The notes: a model not told the origin generated them from the letters alone. Counted from the first letter of the stretch, positions 6,611 to 14,266 are shown. The stretch is DNA of 14,541 nt from Desulfobacteraceae bacterium (GCA_029287875.1 JARFQH010000234.1:1-14541), one strand, 5' to 3'. A program made the numbers and translations.

Positions 6611-8020
6611 TCAGCGCAGCGCTGTCGGCCGGCGTTGCAGCATCTTTTTAACCCGGCGGATCGCTTCATCTTTTGTTTGCAGGCGACCGGCGAGACGGTC
6701 GGCTTCGACGCGGGTCAGCAGAGACTTGAAAAAAGGAGCGGGTTGCAGCCCGAGTAGATCGATCAGATCCCTTCCGGTCAGAAGCGGTGGTGAGTTTTTG
6801 CGGGGCAAGAATTCGGTGAAATAACGCCGCAGCAAACCTTGCGCAAAGCCGGCGAATGTCTTTTCCTGATCTCCGATTTCGCAGGTTCCACCGGCAGCAT
6901 CGGCTACAGCGTGAATTAAAAGATCCGGTGTTTTTTCAGCACCCATTATAAAAAAGCGGCTGACCGCCCTGTCGGACAACCGTTTGCGTCGGTGAGCCTC
7001 GAACAGCAAAAGCGGCCATCGGTGTTTTCGAGCGATGAAATCGACGTAATGCGTTTGACGGTTGGACATTTTAAACCGTGCGCAGATTGTTTTCACGGCG
7101 TCGCTGTCAACGGGGGCTCTCTGAAACCGACGCAAATTATTCCGGTCGGCCGACGGTCGAACGAGTTCGTGCAACAGGATCGCAAATTTCAAAATGGCGG
7201 CCGGGACAGAGGCCAACGTCCACACTACCGGATCGATATCGCAAGGGATGACGGGTCGCGGGTCGGCCAGCAGGGTTTCGATTGCGGAAAAGGCCTTCAG
7301 GGTGTGCTGGAAGCGGTCACAGCGCGGTTTTTGACCCGGCCGCTCGTTGCGTAATGCCACAAATTCGGGAAGCATGGCCGACAGCAGACCGCAGTCTGCC
7401 ATTTGGGTGATCGCTTCTGCCGCATGGCCCGTTTCCAGAATCTTCAGCAGTTCATCGCGGATCCTTTCACCGGCCGGCTTTGTGATGAGGATGGCTTGGT
7501 CTCGAACGGCCGCAGTGGTTTCGGGTGTCACCTCAAACCGGAGAACGGCCGCCATCCGAAAGGCTCGGATCAGGCGTATCGGGTCTTGCTCGAAGGCCGA
7601 GCGAGACACCATCCGGACCCGGCCGGCGGCCAGGTCGGCTCTGCCGTTGCACAGGTCGATGATATCTCCGCCGGCCAAATCGATCGCAATAGCGTTTATG
7701 GTAAAATCACGGCGCTGCAGGTCTTCCGAGATGGACCGCCCGGCAACGGCCGAGACGTCTATAATCTGGGAACCGCTTACGATGCGATAGAGCATCAGTC
7801 CCGGTTTACCCAGCGGCACCAGGCGACCGCCGGTGTGCGCTGCCAGCCGCAGGGCAAAGGTGCGTGGGTTCCCGGCTATGGCGAGGTCGAGATCGAGTGG
7901 CCTGCGACCGAGCAGAAGGTCTCTGACCGACCCGCCGACAAGATAGACCTGGCGCGGCAGTGTCACGGGGAAAGTTCCCTGCGACCAGGGCAGTTTGAGG
8001 ATCGAGGGCAACGACGGCAT
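6611..8020 (-). CDS. tRNA nucleotidyltransferase / poly(A) polymerase family protein (Cca-like)
   Basis: 469 residues, class II nucleotidyltransferase fold. Seen: VGGSVRDLLLG (28-38), the metal-binding pair in DLDLA (Asp43 and Asp45), the RRDFTINA block (103-110), the RNA-binding and head-neck motif FEQDPIRLIRAFR (143-155), and the ERIRDELLKIL helix (185-195). These show it adds nucleotides to RNA 3' ends: CCA or its terminal A on tRNA, or poly(A). The sequence does not settle which. The middle HD-type region is degenerate: FQHTL keeps one His (239), but the LLHD-type motif reads LLHELVRP, so phosphohydrolase activity is doubtful. The one tRNA gene seen here already encodes CCA, which would fit a repair role. 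The ATG at 8020 has only a weak binding site. The gene is divergent from rho. Confidence 0.85.
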   Translation of the reverse strand: MPSLPSILKLPWSQGTFPVTLPRQVYLVGGSVRDLLLGRRPLDLDLAIAGNPRTFALRLAAHTGGRLVPLGKPGLMLYRIVSGSQIIDVSAVAGRSISEDLQRRDFTINAIAIDLAGGDIIDLCNGRADLAAGRVRMVSRSAFEQDPIRLIRAFRMAAVLRFEVTPETTAAVRDQAILITKPAGERIRDELLKILETGHAAEAITQMADCGLLSAMLPEFVALRNERPGQKPRCDRFQHTLKAFSAIETLLADPRPVIPCDIDPVVWTLASVPAAILKFAILLHELVRPSADRNNLRRFQRAPVDSDAVKTICARFKMSNRQTHYVDFIARKHRWPLLLFEAHRRKRLSDRAVSRFFIMGAEKTPDLLIHAVADAAGGTCEIGDQEKTFAGFAQGLLRRYFTEFLPRKNSPPLLTGRDLIDLLGLQPAPFFKSLLTRVEADRLAGRLQTKDEAIRRVKKMLQRRPTALR

Positions 8021-8275
8021 TATCTTATGGCCGGAGAAGAAAAGTTTTTTTACCGAACCGATCCGTGTCCGCCGGTTTGGTGTCCATCGGCGGAAGACCG
8101 GCAGCTTATAACCGAAATGGCTCCAACATTAGATCATACAGCAAATGCCACCTGTTCGTCTACCAGCCAACGACCGGCTGATCATCCGCGATGTGGATCG
8201 ATCAGACAGTGCCGCTTGCTGGAAAAAAGGTCTGAGGCACCCCGTACAATTTGGCGAAAAAACGAAGGAAAAACC

Positions 8276-8304
8276 TTGACACTTAGCCGGTTGTGGTATA
8301 CAAA
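8276..8304 (+). promoter_or_regulatory. Sigma70-type promoter of rho
   Basis: A perfect TTGACA (8276-8281), a 17-nt spacer and TACAAA (8299-8304, four of six consensus positions) form the best promoter in the window. Transcription would start near 8311, leaving an untranslated leader of about 310 nt before the rho ATG. Confidence 0.75.
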
Positions 8305-8502
8305 TATAGAACCAAGGTTTAACCCGCCAGTTGGAGAAAAAATCATAGTCGTTCTTCTATAACTATCACTCTATATCCTCCAGCATTATCGAAATGTCCA
8401 TTTCCGTATTTTACCGGTACAGAACTGGTTCATAACTCAGCAGGCGTTCGTCCCTTTCTCGACCACGTTTGCCCTTGCGCCGAAATTCTTATGAAAGAAA
8501 AA

Positions 8503-8566
8503 CCCGGAAACGGGAAAAAGTGTCGTATCACCTTTGTAACCAAAGGAATCTTGGTTTATTGCAAAG
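8503..8566 (+). promoter_or_regulatory. Structured part of the rho mRNA leader
   Basis: Two hairpins lie in tandem. CCCG-GAAA-CGGG (8503-8514) is a 4-bp stem capped by a GNRA tetraloop. CTTTG-AACCAA (8532-8543) pairs with TTGGTT-CAAAG (8551-8566) through an internal loop. Long leaders are known to carry Rho autoregulation in enteric bacteria; a similar role here is inference. Confidence 0.4.
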
Positions 8567-8620
8567 TATTTACAATGGGTTGTATGCCAATCATAACGAC
8601 AATAATGGGGATCCGAATTA

Positions 8621-9868
8621 ATGAACATTGCAGAGCTTAAAGAGAAGAAAATCAGTGAACTGGCCCGGATGGCAAAGGAATTCAACATCGAAGGCGCCGC
8701 CGGTATGCGCAAGCAGGAACTCATGTTTGCCCTGCTGCAGCGGCAAATCGAGAAAAACGGTCTCATTTACGGCCAAGGCACCCTGGAAATTCTGCCCGAC
8801 GGTTTTGGGTTTTTGCGTTCACCGGATTACAATTACCTGCCGGGTCCCGACGACATCTATGTATCACCCTCTCAGATCCGTCGCTTCAATTTGCGTACCG
8901 GTGACACGGTATCGGGCCAGATTCGGCAGCCGAAAGAAACTGAACGCTATTTTGCGCTGTTGAAGGTCGAGGCCATCAACTTCGAAGACCCGGAGGTGGC
9001 CCGGGATAAGATTCTGTTCGACAACCTGACACCGCTGTATCCGAACCGCAAGATGAACATCGAGGACGGCGCCGACAATTATTCGACGCGCATCATGGAT
9101 CTATTGACACCTATCGGCTTTGGCCAGCGCGGGCTGATCGTGTCCCCGCCGCGTTCCGGAAAAACGATGCTGCTCCAAAGCATCGCCAACAGCATTATTG
9201 CCTCCCACAAAGAGGTGGTCCCATTCGTTCTTCTGATCGATGAACGACCGGAGGAAGTGACCGACATGGAGCGGACGGTAAAAGCCGAGGTCATCAGTTC
9301 CACATTCGACGAACCCGCAGAACGGCATGTCCAGGTAGCCGAAATGGTGATCGAAAAGGCCAAACGCCTGGTGGAACATAAAAAGGACGTGGTCATTTTG
9401 CTCGACAGTATTACGCGACTGGCCCGGGCCTACAACTCCGTGATGCCGCCCAGCGGAAAAATTCTCTCCGGCGGTGTCGATTCCAATGCCCTGCAGCGTC
9501 CCAAGCGGTTTTTCGGTGCAGCTCGCAATATCGAAGAGGGCGGTTCCCTCACGATCGTCGCTACCGCCCTGGTCGACACCGGCAGCCGGATGGACGAAGT
9601 CATTTTTGAGGAATTCAAAGGCACCGGTAACATGGAAATAGCGCTCGATCGGCGATTGGCCGACAAGCGTGTGTTCCCGGCCATAGACATCAAGAAGTCC
9701 GGCACCCGCAAGGAAGAGCTGCTCCTCAAGGAAGAGATCTTGAACCGGGTCTGGATATTGAGAAAATTGCTTTCCTCTCTGAATCCGGTCGACAGCATGG
9801 AATTTCTACTTGAAAAAATGAGCGGAACCGCCGATAATAAACTTTTTCTCGCATCGATGAATGCCTAG
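8621..9868 (+). CDS. rho: Transcription termination factor Rho
   Basis: 415 residues, the standard length without a long N-terminal insertion. Rho is a hexameric RNA-dependent ATPase that ends transcription and translocates on untranslated RNA. Seen: the N-terminal helical domain, opening with the LKEKKISELARMAKEF block; an OB/cold-shock fold with PDGFGFLRSPDYNYLPGPDD (59-78); Walker A SPPRSGKT (175-182); DERPEEVTDM with the catalytic Glu (207-216); Walker B VVILLD (257-262); the Q-loop LSGGVDSNALQRPKRFFGAA (282-301); and the R-loop FKGTGNMEI. All the residues expected for activity appear intact. The ATG at 8621 follows GGGGA with about 10 nt spacing. rpmE follows after 27 nt, probably in the same transcript, and a strong promoter with a long leader precedes it. 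Confidence 0.98.
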   Translation: MNIAELKEKKISELARMAKEFNIEGAAGMRKQELMFALLQRQIEKNGLIYGQGTLEILPDGFGFLRSPDYNYLPGPDDIYVSPSQIRRFNLRTGDTVSGQIRQPKETERYFALLKVEAINFEDPEVARDKILFDNLTPLYPNRKMNIEDGADNYSTRIMDLLTPIGFGQRGLIVSPPRSGKTMLLQSIANSIIASHKEVVPFVLLIDERPEEVTDMERTVKAEVISSTFDEPAERHVQVAEMVIEKAKRLVEHKKDVVILLDSITRLARAYNSVMPPSGKILSGGVDSNALQRPKRFFGAARNIEEGGSLTIVATALVDTGSRMDEVIFEEFKGTGNMEIALDRRLADKRVFPAIDIKKSGTRKEELLLKEEILNRVWILRKLLSSLNPVDSMEFLLEKMSGTADNKLFLASMNA

Positions 9869-9895
9869 TTGGCACAATAGGGGGTTGAAATTAAT

Positions 9896-10114
9896 ATGAA
9901 AACAGACATCCATCCCGACTATTTCCAGACGACCATCAAGTGTGCCTGCGGTAACGAGATCGCAGTCGGTTCGACCAAGCAGGATATCCGGGTCGAAATT
10001 TGTTCGAAGTGCCATCCGTTTTTCACCGGAAAACAGAAACTAATCGACACCGCCGGCCGGATCGAACGGTTCCGCAAGAAGTACGAGAAATTTCAAAAAG
10101 ACAAAAACGAATAA
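9896..10114 (+). CDS. rpmE: 50S ribosomal protein L31 (bL31), zinc-binding form
   Basis: 72 residues. L31 bridges the large and small subunits. The zinc-binding (C+) form is identified by Cys16, Cys18, Cys36 and Cys39 in IKCACGN and EICSKCHPFFTG. The N-terminal MKTDIHPDYF is the family opening, and the C-terminal tail is basic and helical. The start follows an AGGGGG run about 11 nt upstream. Its position directly after rho is the common arrangement in many bacteria and suggests co-transcription. After the stop only a short AGACG-ACC-CGTCT hairpin is present, without a T-run, so its transcription end is unclear. A zinc-free paralogue, if one exists, is not in this window. Confidence 0.96.
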   Translation: MKTDIHPDYFQTTIKCACGNEIAVGSTKQDIRVEICSKCHPFFTGKQKLIDTAGRIERFRKKYEKFQKDKNE

Positions 10115-10147
10115 GACGACCCGTCTCAGCGCTTCTTCCTCGTTTGT

Positions 10148-10236
10148 CAAAACCACGACACACACGCTGTTGGACCCAGGTTATCGCGTACACCCCGCAA
10201 GGGTGTTTGCGGGCGTTGGTGTGATTCGTGGTTTTG
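10148..10236. repeat. Imperfect palindrome between rpmE and prfA, 89 bp
   Basis: CAAAACCACGA (10148-10158) and TCGTGGTTTTG (10226-10236) form a perfect 11-bp inverted repeat. Pairing continues inward as CACAC/GTGTG and ACGC/GCGT with small bulges. The centre has two mutually exclusive stems: ACACCC/GGGTGT (10190-10206 region) and CCCGCAA/TTGCGGG (10194-10213 region). There is no T-run, so it is not a classical terminator. It fills the 283-nt gap between rpmE and prfA, which otherwise shows no gene and no clear promoter. Confidence 0.55.
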
Positions 10237-10397
10237 TGCGTGGGATGTTGTGAAATCAGCAGTTTGTTACGACCGTCTTCTTCCAACAACCAGCGCCCCG
10301 GTGGGTCGCCGGCGGTTGCTTGGGTTTCATGCGGCTTAGAACTCGGCGTTCAAAATACACCGTTATTTTTGAGTGAGCCCTGAGAGGATTGAGAACA

Positions 10398-11480
10398 ATG
10401 TTCGGTAATCTCGAGGGTGTTGAAGAAAGATTTCAGGAAATCGAAAATCTTTTGGGAGACCCCGATATCATCAAAGACCAGGTGACCTACCAGAAGCACG
10501 TCCGTGAACATGCGGAACTGAACAAGATCGTGACGGTCTACCGGGCGTACAAGAAGATCCTGGCGGACATAGAGGAAAGCCAAGCTCTGCTGCAAGACGG
10601 GGATGCCGACATCAAGGAACTGGCACGGGAGGAACTCGCCGAACTGCGGCGCCGCGAGGACGAACTCGAACAGGATCTGCGTCTGCGTCTGCTGCCAAAA
10701 GATCCGAACGATGAAAAGAACGTTGTGCTGGAAATCCGGGCCGGAACCGGTGGAGAAGAGGCGGCCCTTTTCGCGGCCGATCTCTTTAGGATGTACGATC
10801 GCTACGCCGAGAGCAGAAATTGGAAGGTCGAGGTGCTGACCCATCACCCAACCGGTGTCGGCGGGATGAAGGAAATCATTGCCTTGGTGCAGGGCAGGGG
10901 AGCCTACAGCGTTCTGAAGTACGAGAGCGGCACTCACCGGGTGCAGCGTGTACCGACGACCGAGACCCAGGGCCGCATCCACACCTCGGCCGTGACCGTG
11001 GCGGTTCTGCCCGAGGCCGAAGATGTCGAGGTGGAGATCGATCCCGGCGATTTGAAAGTAGACGTCTTTCGTTCGTCCGGCCCCGGCGGTCAAAGCGTCA
11101 ACACCACCGATTCGGCCGTGCGTATCACCCATCTGCCGAGCGGACTGGTGGTGACTTGCCAGGACGAAAAGTCGCAATTGAAGAACAAGAACAAGGCCTT
11201 GAAGGTCCTGCGCGCCCGCTTGCTGGACCGAATGACGAGCGAACAAGACGAAGAGCGCTCTCAGCAACGCAAAAATCAGGTCGGCAGCGGCGATCGCAGC
11301 GAGAGGATCCGGACCTACAACTACCCCCAGGGCCGGGTCACGGATCACCGCATCGGCCTCACGCTTTACCGGCTCGAGAGCATTCTGCAGGGCGATATTC
11401 AGGAAATTGTTCAGGAATTGACAACCCACTACCAGTCTCAGGCACTTCAAAATGCGGAACTCGGCAGCCTCCAGCGGTGA
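10398..11480 (+). CDS. prfA: Peptide chain release factor 1 (RF1)
   Basis: 360 residues, standard for RF1, which reads UAA and UAG stop codons and triggers release of the nascent chain. Seen: the catalytic GGQ (230-232) in RSSGPGGQSVNTTDSAVR, and the stop-reading PxT motif as PTT (186-188) within HRVQRVPTTETQGRIHTSA. RF2 would have SPF there, so this is RF1. The N-terminal coiled region (1-100) and IRAGTGGEEAALFA (113-126) are typical. The frame can also begin at TTG 10389, but the ATG at 10398 gives the normal N terminus and has GAGAGGA (10382-10388) 9 nt upstream, while the TTG would touch that site. The 3' end overlaps prmC by 29 nt, and no programmed frameshift is needed. Confidence 0.97.
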   Translation: MFGNLEGVEERFQEIENLLGDPDIIKDQVTYQKHVREHAELNKIVTVYRAYKKILADIEESQALLQDGDADIKELAREELAELRRREDELEQDLRLRLLPKDPNDEKNVVLEIRAGTGGEEAALFAADLFRMYDRYAESRNWKVEVLTHHPTGVGGMKEIIALVQGRGAYSVLKYESGTHRVQRVPTTETQGRIHTSAVTVAVLPEAEDVEVEIDPGDLKVDVFRSSGPGGQSVNTTDSAVRITHLPSGLVVTCQDEKSQLKNKNKALKVLRARLLDRMTSEQDEERSQQRKNQVGSGDRSERIRTYNYPQGRVTDHRIGLTLYRLESILQGDIQEIVQELTTHYQSQALQNAELGSLQR

Positions 11481-12372
11481 TGACTGGACGATCATCAAAC
11501 TGCTCGGGTGGACCACTTCCTACTTCGCATCCCGCGCGATCGAAAGTCCGAGAGCCGGTGCGGAAATTCTTCTGGCCCATACACTGAACCTCCAGCGGGT
11601 GGACCTTTATCTGCGCTACGACCAACCCCTGATGCAGACGGAACTCGAACGCTACAAGGCACTGATCCGACGGCGGGTCCGACGTGAACCGGTGGCCTAT
11701 ATAACAGGGTGCCGCGAATTCTGGTCGATGAACCTGACGGTATCCGGTGATGTGCTGATACCGCGTCCCGAGACAGAATGCCTGGTCGAACAGGTACTGG
11801 CCGAACTGTCAACGGAAGACAACGCCGAGCCTTCGCATATTCTCGAACTGGGAACCGGCTCCGGGGCGATCATATTGGCCTTGGCATCCAGCCTGCGCCG
11901 CAGTGTTTGTTTTGCTTCCGACGTTTCCGAGCGGTCGGTGCAGGTGGCGCGTGAGAATGCGCGCAGGCACGGACTGGACGGCCGTATTCATTTTTTTTGC
12001 GGTGACTGGACCCGCCCGTTGCGGTTTAAAGGCCCCTCTTTCGACGTGATCGTATCCAATCCGCCCTACATCCCCACCGGTCAAATCAAGACGCTTGAGC
12101 CTGAGATTCATCTATACGAACCGCTCCGGGCGCTGGATGGAGGAGATGACGGGCTGGTGAGCGTGCGGCGGCTCATCACGCAGGTCCACCGTTTTCTGCG
12201 GCCGGGCGGACGCCTTTTGCTCGAAATTGGACACGATCAGCAGGAGGCTATCCGTCAAATCGCGGCGACCGCGAGACAATACGAGGACCCGCTTTTCACC
12301 AAAGACTACGCGGGCTACAACCGTGTCGTCAAAATAAGAAAAAAAGCTTCCGAACCTTGCACAATACGGTGA
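11452..12372 (+). CDS. prmC: Peptide chain release factor N5-glutamine methyltransferase
   Basis: 306 residues. PrmC methylates the GGQ glutamine of release factors using S-adenosylmethionine, raising their activity. Seen: the N-terminal helical domain with WTIIKLLGWTTSYF (12-25) and AGAEILLAH (35-43), the linker IPRPETE (103-109), SAM-binding LELGTGSGAI (131-140) and the catalytic NPPY (203-206) that holds the substrate Gln, then LRPGGRLLLEIG near the C terminus. ATG 11452 lies inside prfA, and no in-frame start closer to the conserved WTIIKLL block exists. Its binding site is weak (an AGG about 10 nt upstream), so translation is probably coupled to prfA, the gene for its substrate. No clear T-tailed terminator follows. 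Confidence 0.95.
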   Translation: MRNSAASSGDDWTIIKLLGWTTSYFASRAIESPRAGAEILLAHTLNLQRVDLYLRYDQPLMQTELERYKALIRRRVRREPVAYITGCREFWSMNLTVSGDVLIPRPETECLVEQVLAELSTEDNAEPSHILELGTGSGAIILALASSLRRSVCFASDVSERSVQVARENARRHGLDGRIHFFCGDWTRPLRFKGPSFDVIVSNPPYIPTGQIKTLEPEIHLYEPLRALDGGDDGLVSVRRLITQVHRFLRPGGRLLLEIGHDQQEAIRQIAATARQYEDPLFTKDYAGYNRVVKIRKKASEPCTIR

Positions 12373-12564
12373 CACTCCGGCACCCTGACGGCTGTTTTAT
12401 TCAACAGGAAGGCCGTATAAAAAATTGTTGCGCATCAGGGGCCATTTTGTTAAAAGTGAAAGATTTTTTATTTCGTGTTCGTTTACAAACTGCCGCATTC
12501 GTTTCAGGTTGGCAAATCGGATCTTTTGGTGCTCCCCGCGACTTTGTGGGGCGTATGCCCTGCC

Positions 12565-12592
12565 TTAGCGGTATTTTTCTATTAGATACAAT
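12565..12592 (+). promoter_or_regulatory. Candidate promoter of rpsB-tsf
   Basis: TTAGCG (12565-12570), a 16-nt spacer and TACAAT (12587-12592). The -10 box matches consensus at five of six positions; the -35 is weak. Transcription would start near 12599, giving a leader of about 160 nt. Confidence 0.5.
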
Positions 12593-12675
12593 GAGTTGCG
12601 ACTTCAGCCCGGGCCGATACCGCCACTGGGGTCGTTGTTTGCCGACGGACACCACTTCACACGTCTTTGGACTTT

Positions 12676-12711
12676 TTTCCCGGTGCTTTCACGAATGGTG
12701 AAAGTGGGAAA
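12676..12711 (+). promoter_or_regulatory. Leader hairpin upstream of rpsB
   Basis: CTTTCAC (12686-12692) and GTGAAAG (12698-12704) form a perfect 7-bp stem with loop GAATG. A second stem TTTCCC/GGGAAA (12676-12681, 12706-12711) continues it across an asymmetric internal loop. It ends about 36 nt before the AGAGGAG ribosome binding site. Feedback control by S2 through the mRNA leader is known in other bacteria; that this hairpin does so is inference. Confidence 0.45.
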
Positions 12712-12760
12712 GAGGGCAGAAAAAGGCGGTGGGAAAAAACCAACCAAAGAGGAGAAAACC

Positions 12761-13663
12761 ATGGCTTATGTCACAATGAAGGAACTGCTCGAAGCCGGTG
12801 TCCATTTCGGCCACCAGACCAAACGCTGGAACCCGAAAATGAAACCTTACATCTTCGGCGCCCGCAACGGCATCTACATCGTCGATCTGCAAAAAACCGT
12901 CCGCATGTTCAAGACGGCCTACGATTTTATCATCGATACGGCGGCCGCCGGCAAATCGGTGCTTTTCGTCGGGACAAAGAAACAGGCCCGCGAGTCGATC
13001 TATGAAGAGTCCAACCGCTGCGAGATGTTTTACGTCCACAACCGCTGGTTGGGGGGAATGTTGACGAACTTTCAGACGATCAAGAAAAGTATCGACCGCC
13101 TCAACTACCTGAACGAAATTATGAACGACGGCTCCATCAATCTTTTTCCCAAGAAAGAACGACTGAAGCTCGAAAAGGAACGCGTCAAACTCGACGCCAA
13201 TCTCGGCGGCATTCGCAATATGAGTCAGATTCCCGGGGCGCTGTTCGTCGTGGATCCAAAAAACGAAGCCATCGCCGTTAGGGAAGCTCAGCGGCTGAAC
13301 ATACCGATCGTTGCGATTGTCGACACCAACTGCGATCCGGACCACATCGACTATGCCATTCCGGGAAACGATGACGCCATCCGCGCCATCCGGCTGATCA
13401 CTTCCCGAATTGCCGATGCTTGTGTCGAAGGTCGGGAACGCCTCGCGGAAAAGCGGCGCGCGGAAGTCGACAAGGCCGAGGAAGAAGTTCCCGAGGTGAC
13501 GGCCGCCAGTGCGGACCTCAAGCCGGGTGAAAGAAAAGTCATTTCCGACGGCACCGAAGGCCCGGTGGTTGAAATCATCAGAAGAGCGCCCCCTCAGGCC
13601 GAAGAGCAGGCCGAAAATGCCGATTCAGCCGAAACGATTATAGCAGAAGATACAGGAGAATAA
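12761..13663 (+). CDS. rpsB: 30S ribosomal protein S2 (uS2)
   Basis: 300 residues. S2 sits on the back of the small subunit and is needed for S1 binding. Seen: the family opening MAYVTMKELLEAGVHFGHQT (1-20), KMKPYIFGARNGIYIVDLQK (26-45), RWLGGMLTNFQTI (95-107), IPGALFVVDP (157-166), and IVDTNCDPDHIDYAIPGNDD (186-205). The core ends near residue 235. It is followed by a 65-residue, mainly acidic, Ala- and Glu-rich tail, longer than in the roughly 240-residue enteric protein. The start is fixed by AGAGGAG (12748-12754) with 6 nt spacing; the longer open frame to 12596 lacks family sequence. tsf follows after 3 nt, with its binding site inside the rpsB end. Confidence 0.97.
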   Translation: MAYVTMKELLEAGVHFGHQTKRWNPKMKPYIFGARNGIYIVDLQKTVRMFKTAYDFIIDTAAAGKSVLFVGTKKQARESIYEESNRCEMFYVHNRWLGGMLTNFQTIKKSIDRLNYLNEIMNDGSINLFPKKERLKLEKERVKLDANLGGIRNMSQIPGALFVVDPKNEAIAVREAQRLNIPIVAIVDTNCDPDHIDYAIPGNDDAIRAIRLITSRIADACVEGRERLAEKRRAEVDKAEEEVPEVTAASADLKPGERKVISDGTEGPVVEIIRRAPPQAEEQAENADSAETIIAEDTGE

Positions 13664-13666
13664 GAA

Positions 13667-14266
13667 ATGGCCACGATCAGTGCGGACCTCGTTAAACAAC
13701 TCCGGGAAAAAACCGGGGCCGGAATAATGGACTGCAAGAACGCACTCGCCGAAAACACGGGTGACATGGAAAAGGCCGTCGAATACCTGCGCAAGAAAGG
13801 TTTGGCGACGGCCGCCAAACGGGCCGGCCGTGCGTTGTCGGAAGGAACCATCCAATCCTACATTCACATGGGCGGCAAATTGGGGGTGATGGTCGAAGTG
13901 GGCTGCGAAACCGACTTCGTCGCCAAGAACGAGGATTTTCAGGACTTTGCCCGTAATATCGCCATGCACATCGCTGCAACCAATCCGCTCGGTATCCGTC
14001 CCGAAGAAATCCCGCAGGAGATCATCGACAAGGAGATGGAGATTTACATGGCCCAGGCCAAGGAGACCGGCAAACCGGAAAATATCCTCGAGAAGATCGC
14101 CCAGGGTAAATTGCAGAAGTTCATCAAGGAAAATTGCCTTATGGACCAGCCCTATGTGCGCAATCCGGACATGACGGTAGCCGATCTCTTGAACGAGTTG
14201 ATTGCAAAGATCGGTGAAAACATCACGGTCAAACGCTTCACACGCTTTCAGGTCGGCGAAGCCTGA
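13667..14266 (+). CDS. tsf: Translation elongation factor Ts (EF-Ts), short form
   Basis: 199 residues. EF-Ts exchanges GDP for GTP on EF-Tu. Seen: the N-terminal UBA-like domain with LVKQLREKTGAGIMDCKNAL (8-27), and TDFVAKNEDF (82-91), whose Asp-Phe contacts the EF-Tu nucleotide site. The protein then goes almost directly to the C-terminal helical part (IRPEEIPQEI, ENILEKIAQGKLQKF) and ends VKRFTRFQVGEA. This is the short form lacking one core subdomain relative to the roughly 280-residue enteric protein; short forms are normal in several phyla. Translation starts at ATG 13667, with GGAG (13655-13658) inside the rpsB 3' end. The pair rpsB-tsf is the standard operon. pyrH, the usual next gene, is not in the remaining 275 nt. 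Confidence 0.97.
   Translation: MATISADLVKQLREKTGAGIMDCKNALAENTGDMEKAVEYLRKKGLATAAKRAGRALSEGTIQSYIHMGGKLGVMVEVGCETDFVAKNEDFQDFARNIAMHIAATNPLGIRPEEIPQEIIDKEMEIYMAQAKETGKPENILEKIAQGKLQKFIKENCLMDQPYVRNPDMTVADLLNELIAKIGENITVKRFTRFQVGEA

Larger units (their letters stand above)
8021..8620. other. 600-nt gene-free divergent region between the cca-type gene and rho
   Basis: No convincing gene. The left part (8021-8275) holds the leader side of the cca-type gene: an interrupted inverted repeat GCCGGT/ACCGGC (8071-8076, 8097-8102) and a TATGAT-like -10 box on the minus strand (8133-8138) without a good -35 partner. The rho promoter follows at 8276-8304. The remainder is an AT-richer leader of about 310 nt ahead of rho with two hairpins. 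An open frame starting at ATG 8491 ends at 8640, inside rho, but has no ribosome binding site. Confidence 0.6.
12373..12760. other. 388-nt gene-free interval between prmC and rpsB
   Basis: No gene is visible. It contains an interrupted stem ACGGC/GCCGT (about 12388-12416) after prmC without a T-run; an AT-rich stretch (12417-12495); a CCCCGC/GTGGGG hairpin with a 6-nt loop (about 12536-12553); the candidate rpsB promoter at 12565-12592; and the rpsB leader hairpin at 12676-12711. The reading frame of rpsB stays open to 12596, but that part lacks ribosomal-protein character. Confidence 0.55.

Noticed and set aside
7403..8362. 319-codon plus-strand frame opposite the cca-type gene
   Set aside because: Shadow of a confidently identified minus-strand gene; residue pattern is not protein-like and there is no ribosome binding site.
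8491..8640. 49-codon open frame overlapping the rho start
   Set aside because: No Shine-Dalgarno sequence and no clear protein character; kept only as a leader observation, not as a gene.
12596..12760. Possible longer N terminus of S2
   Set aside because: The extra 55 codons lack ribosomal-protein sequence, and AGAGGAG places the start at 12761.
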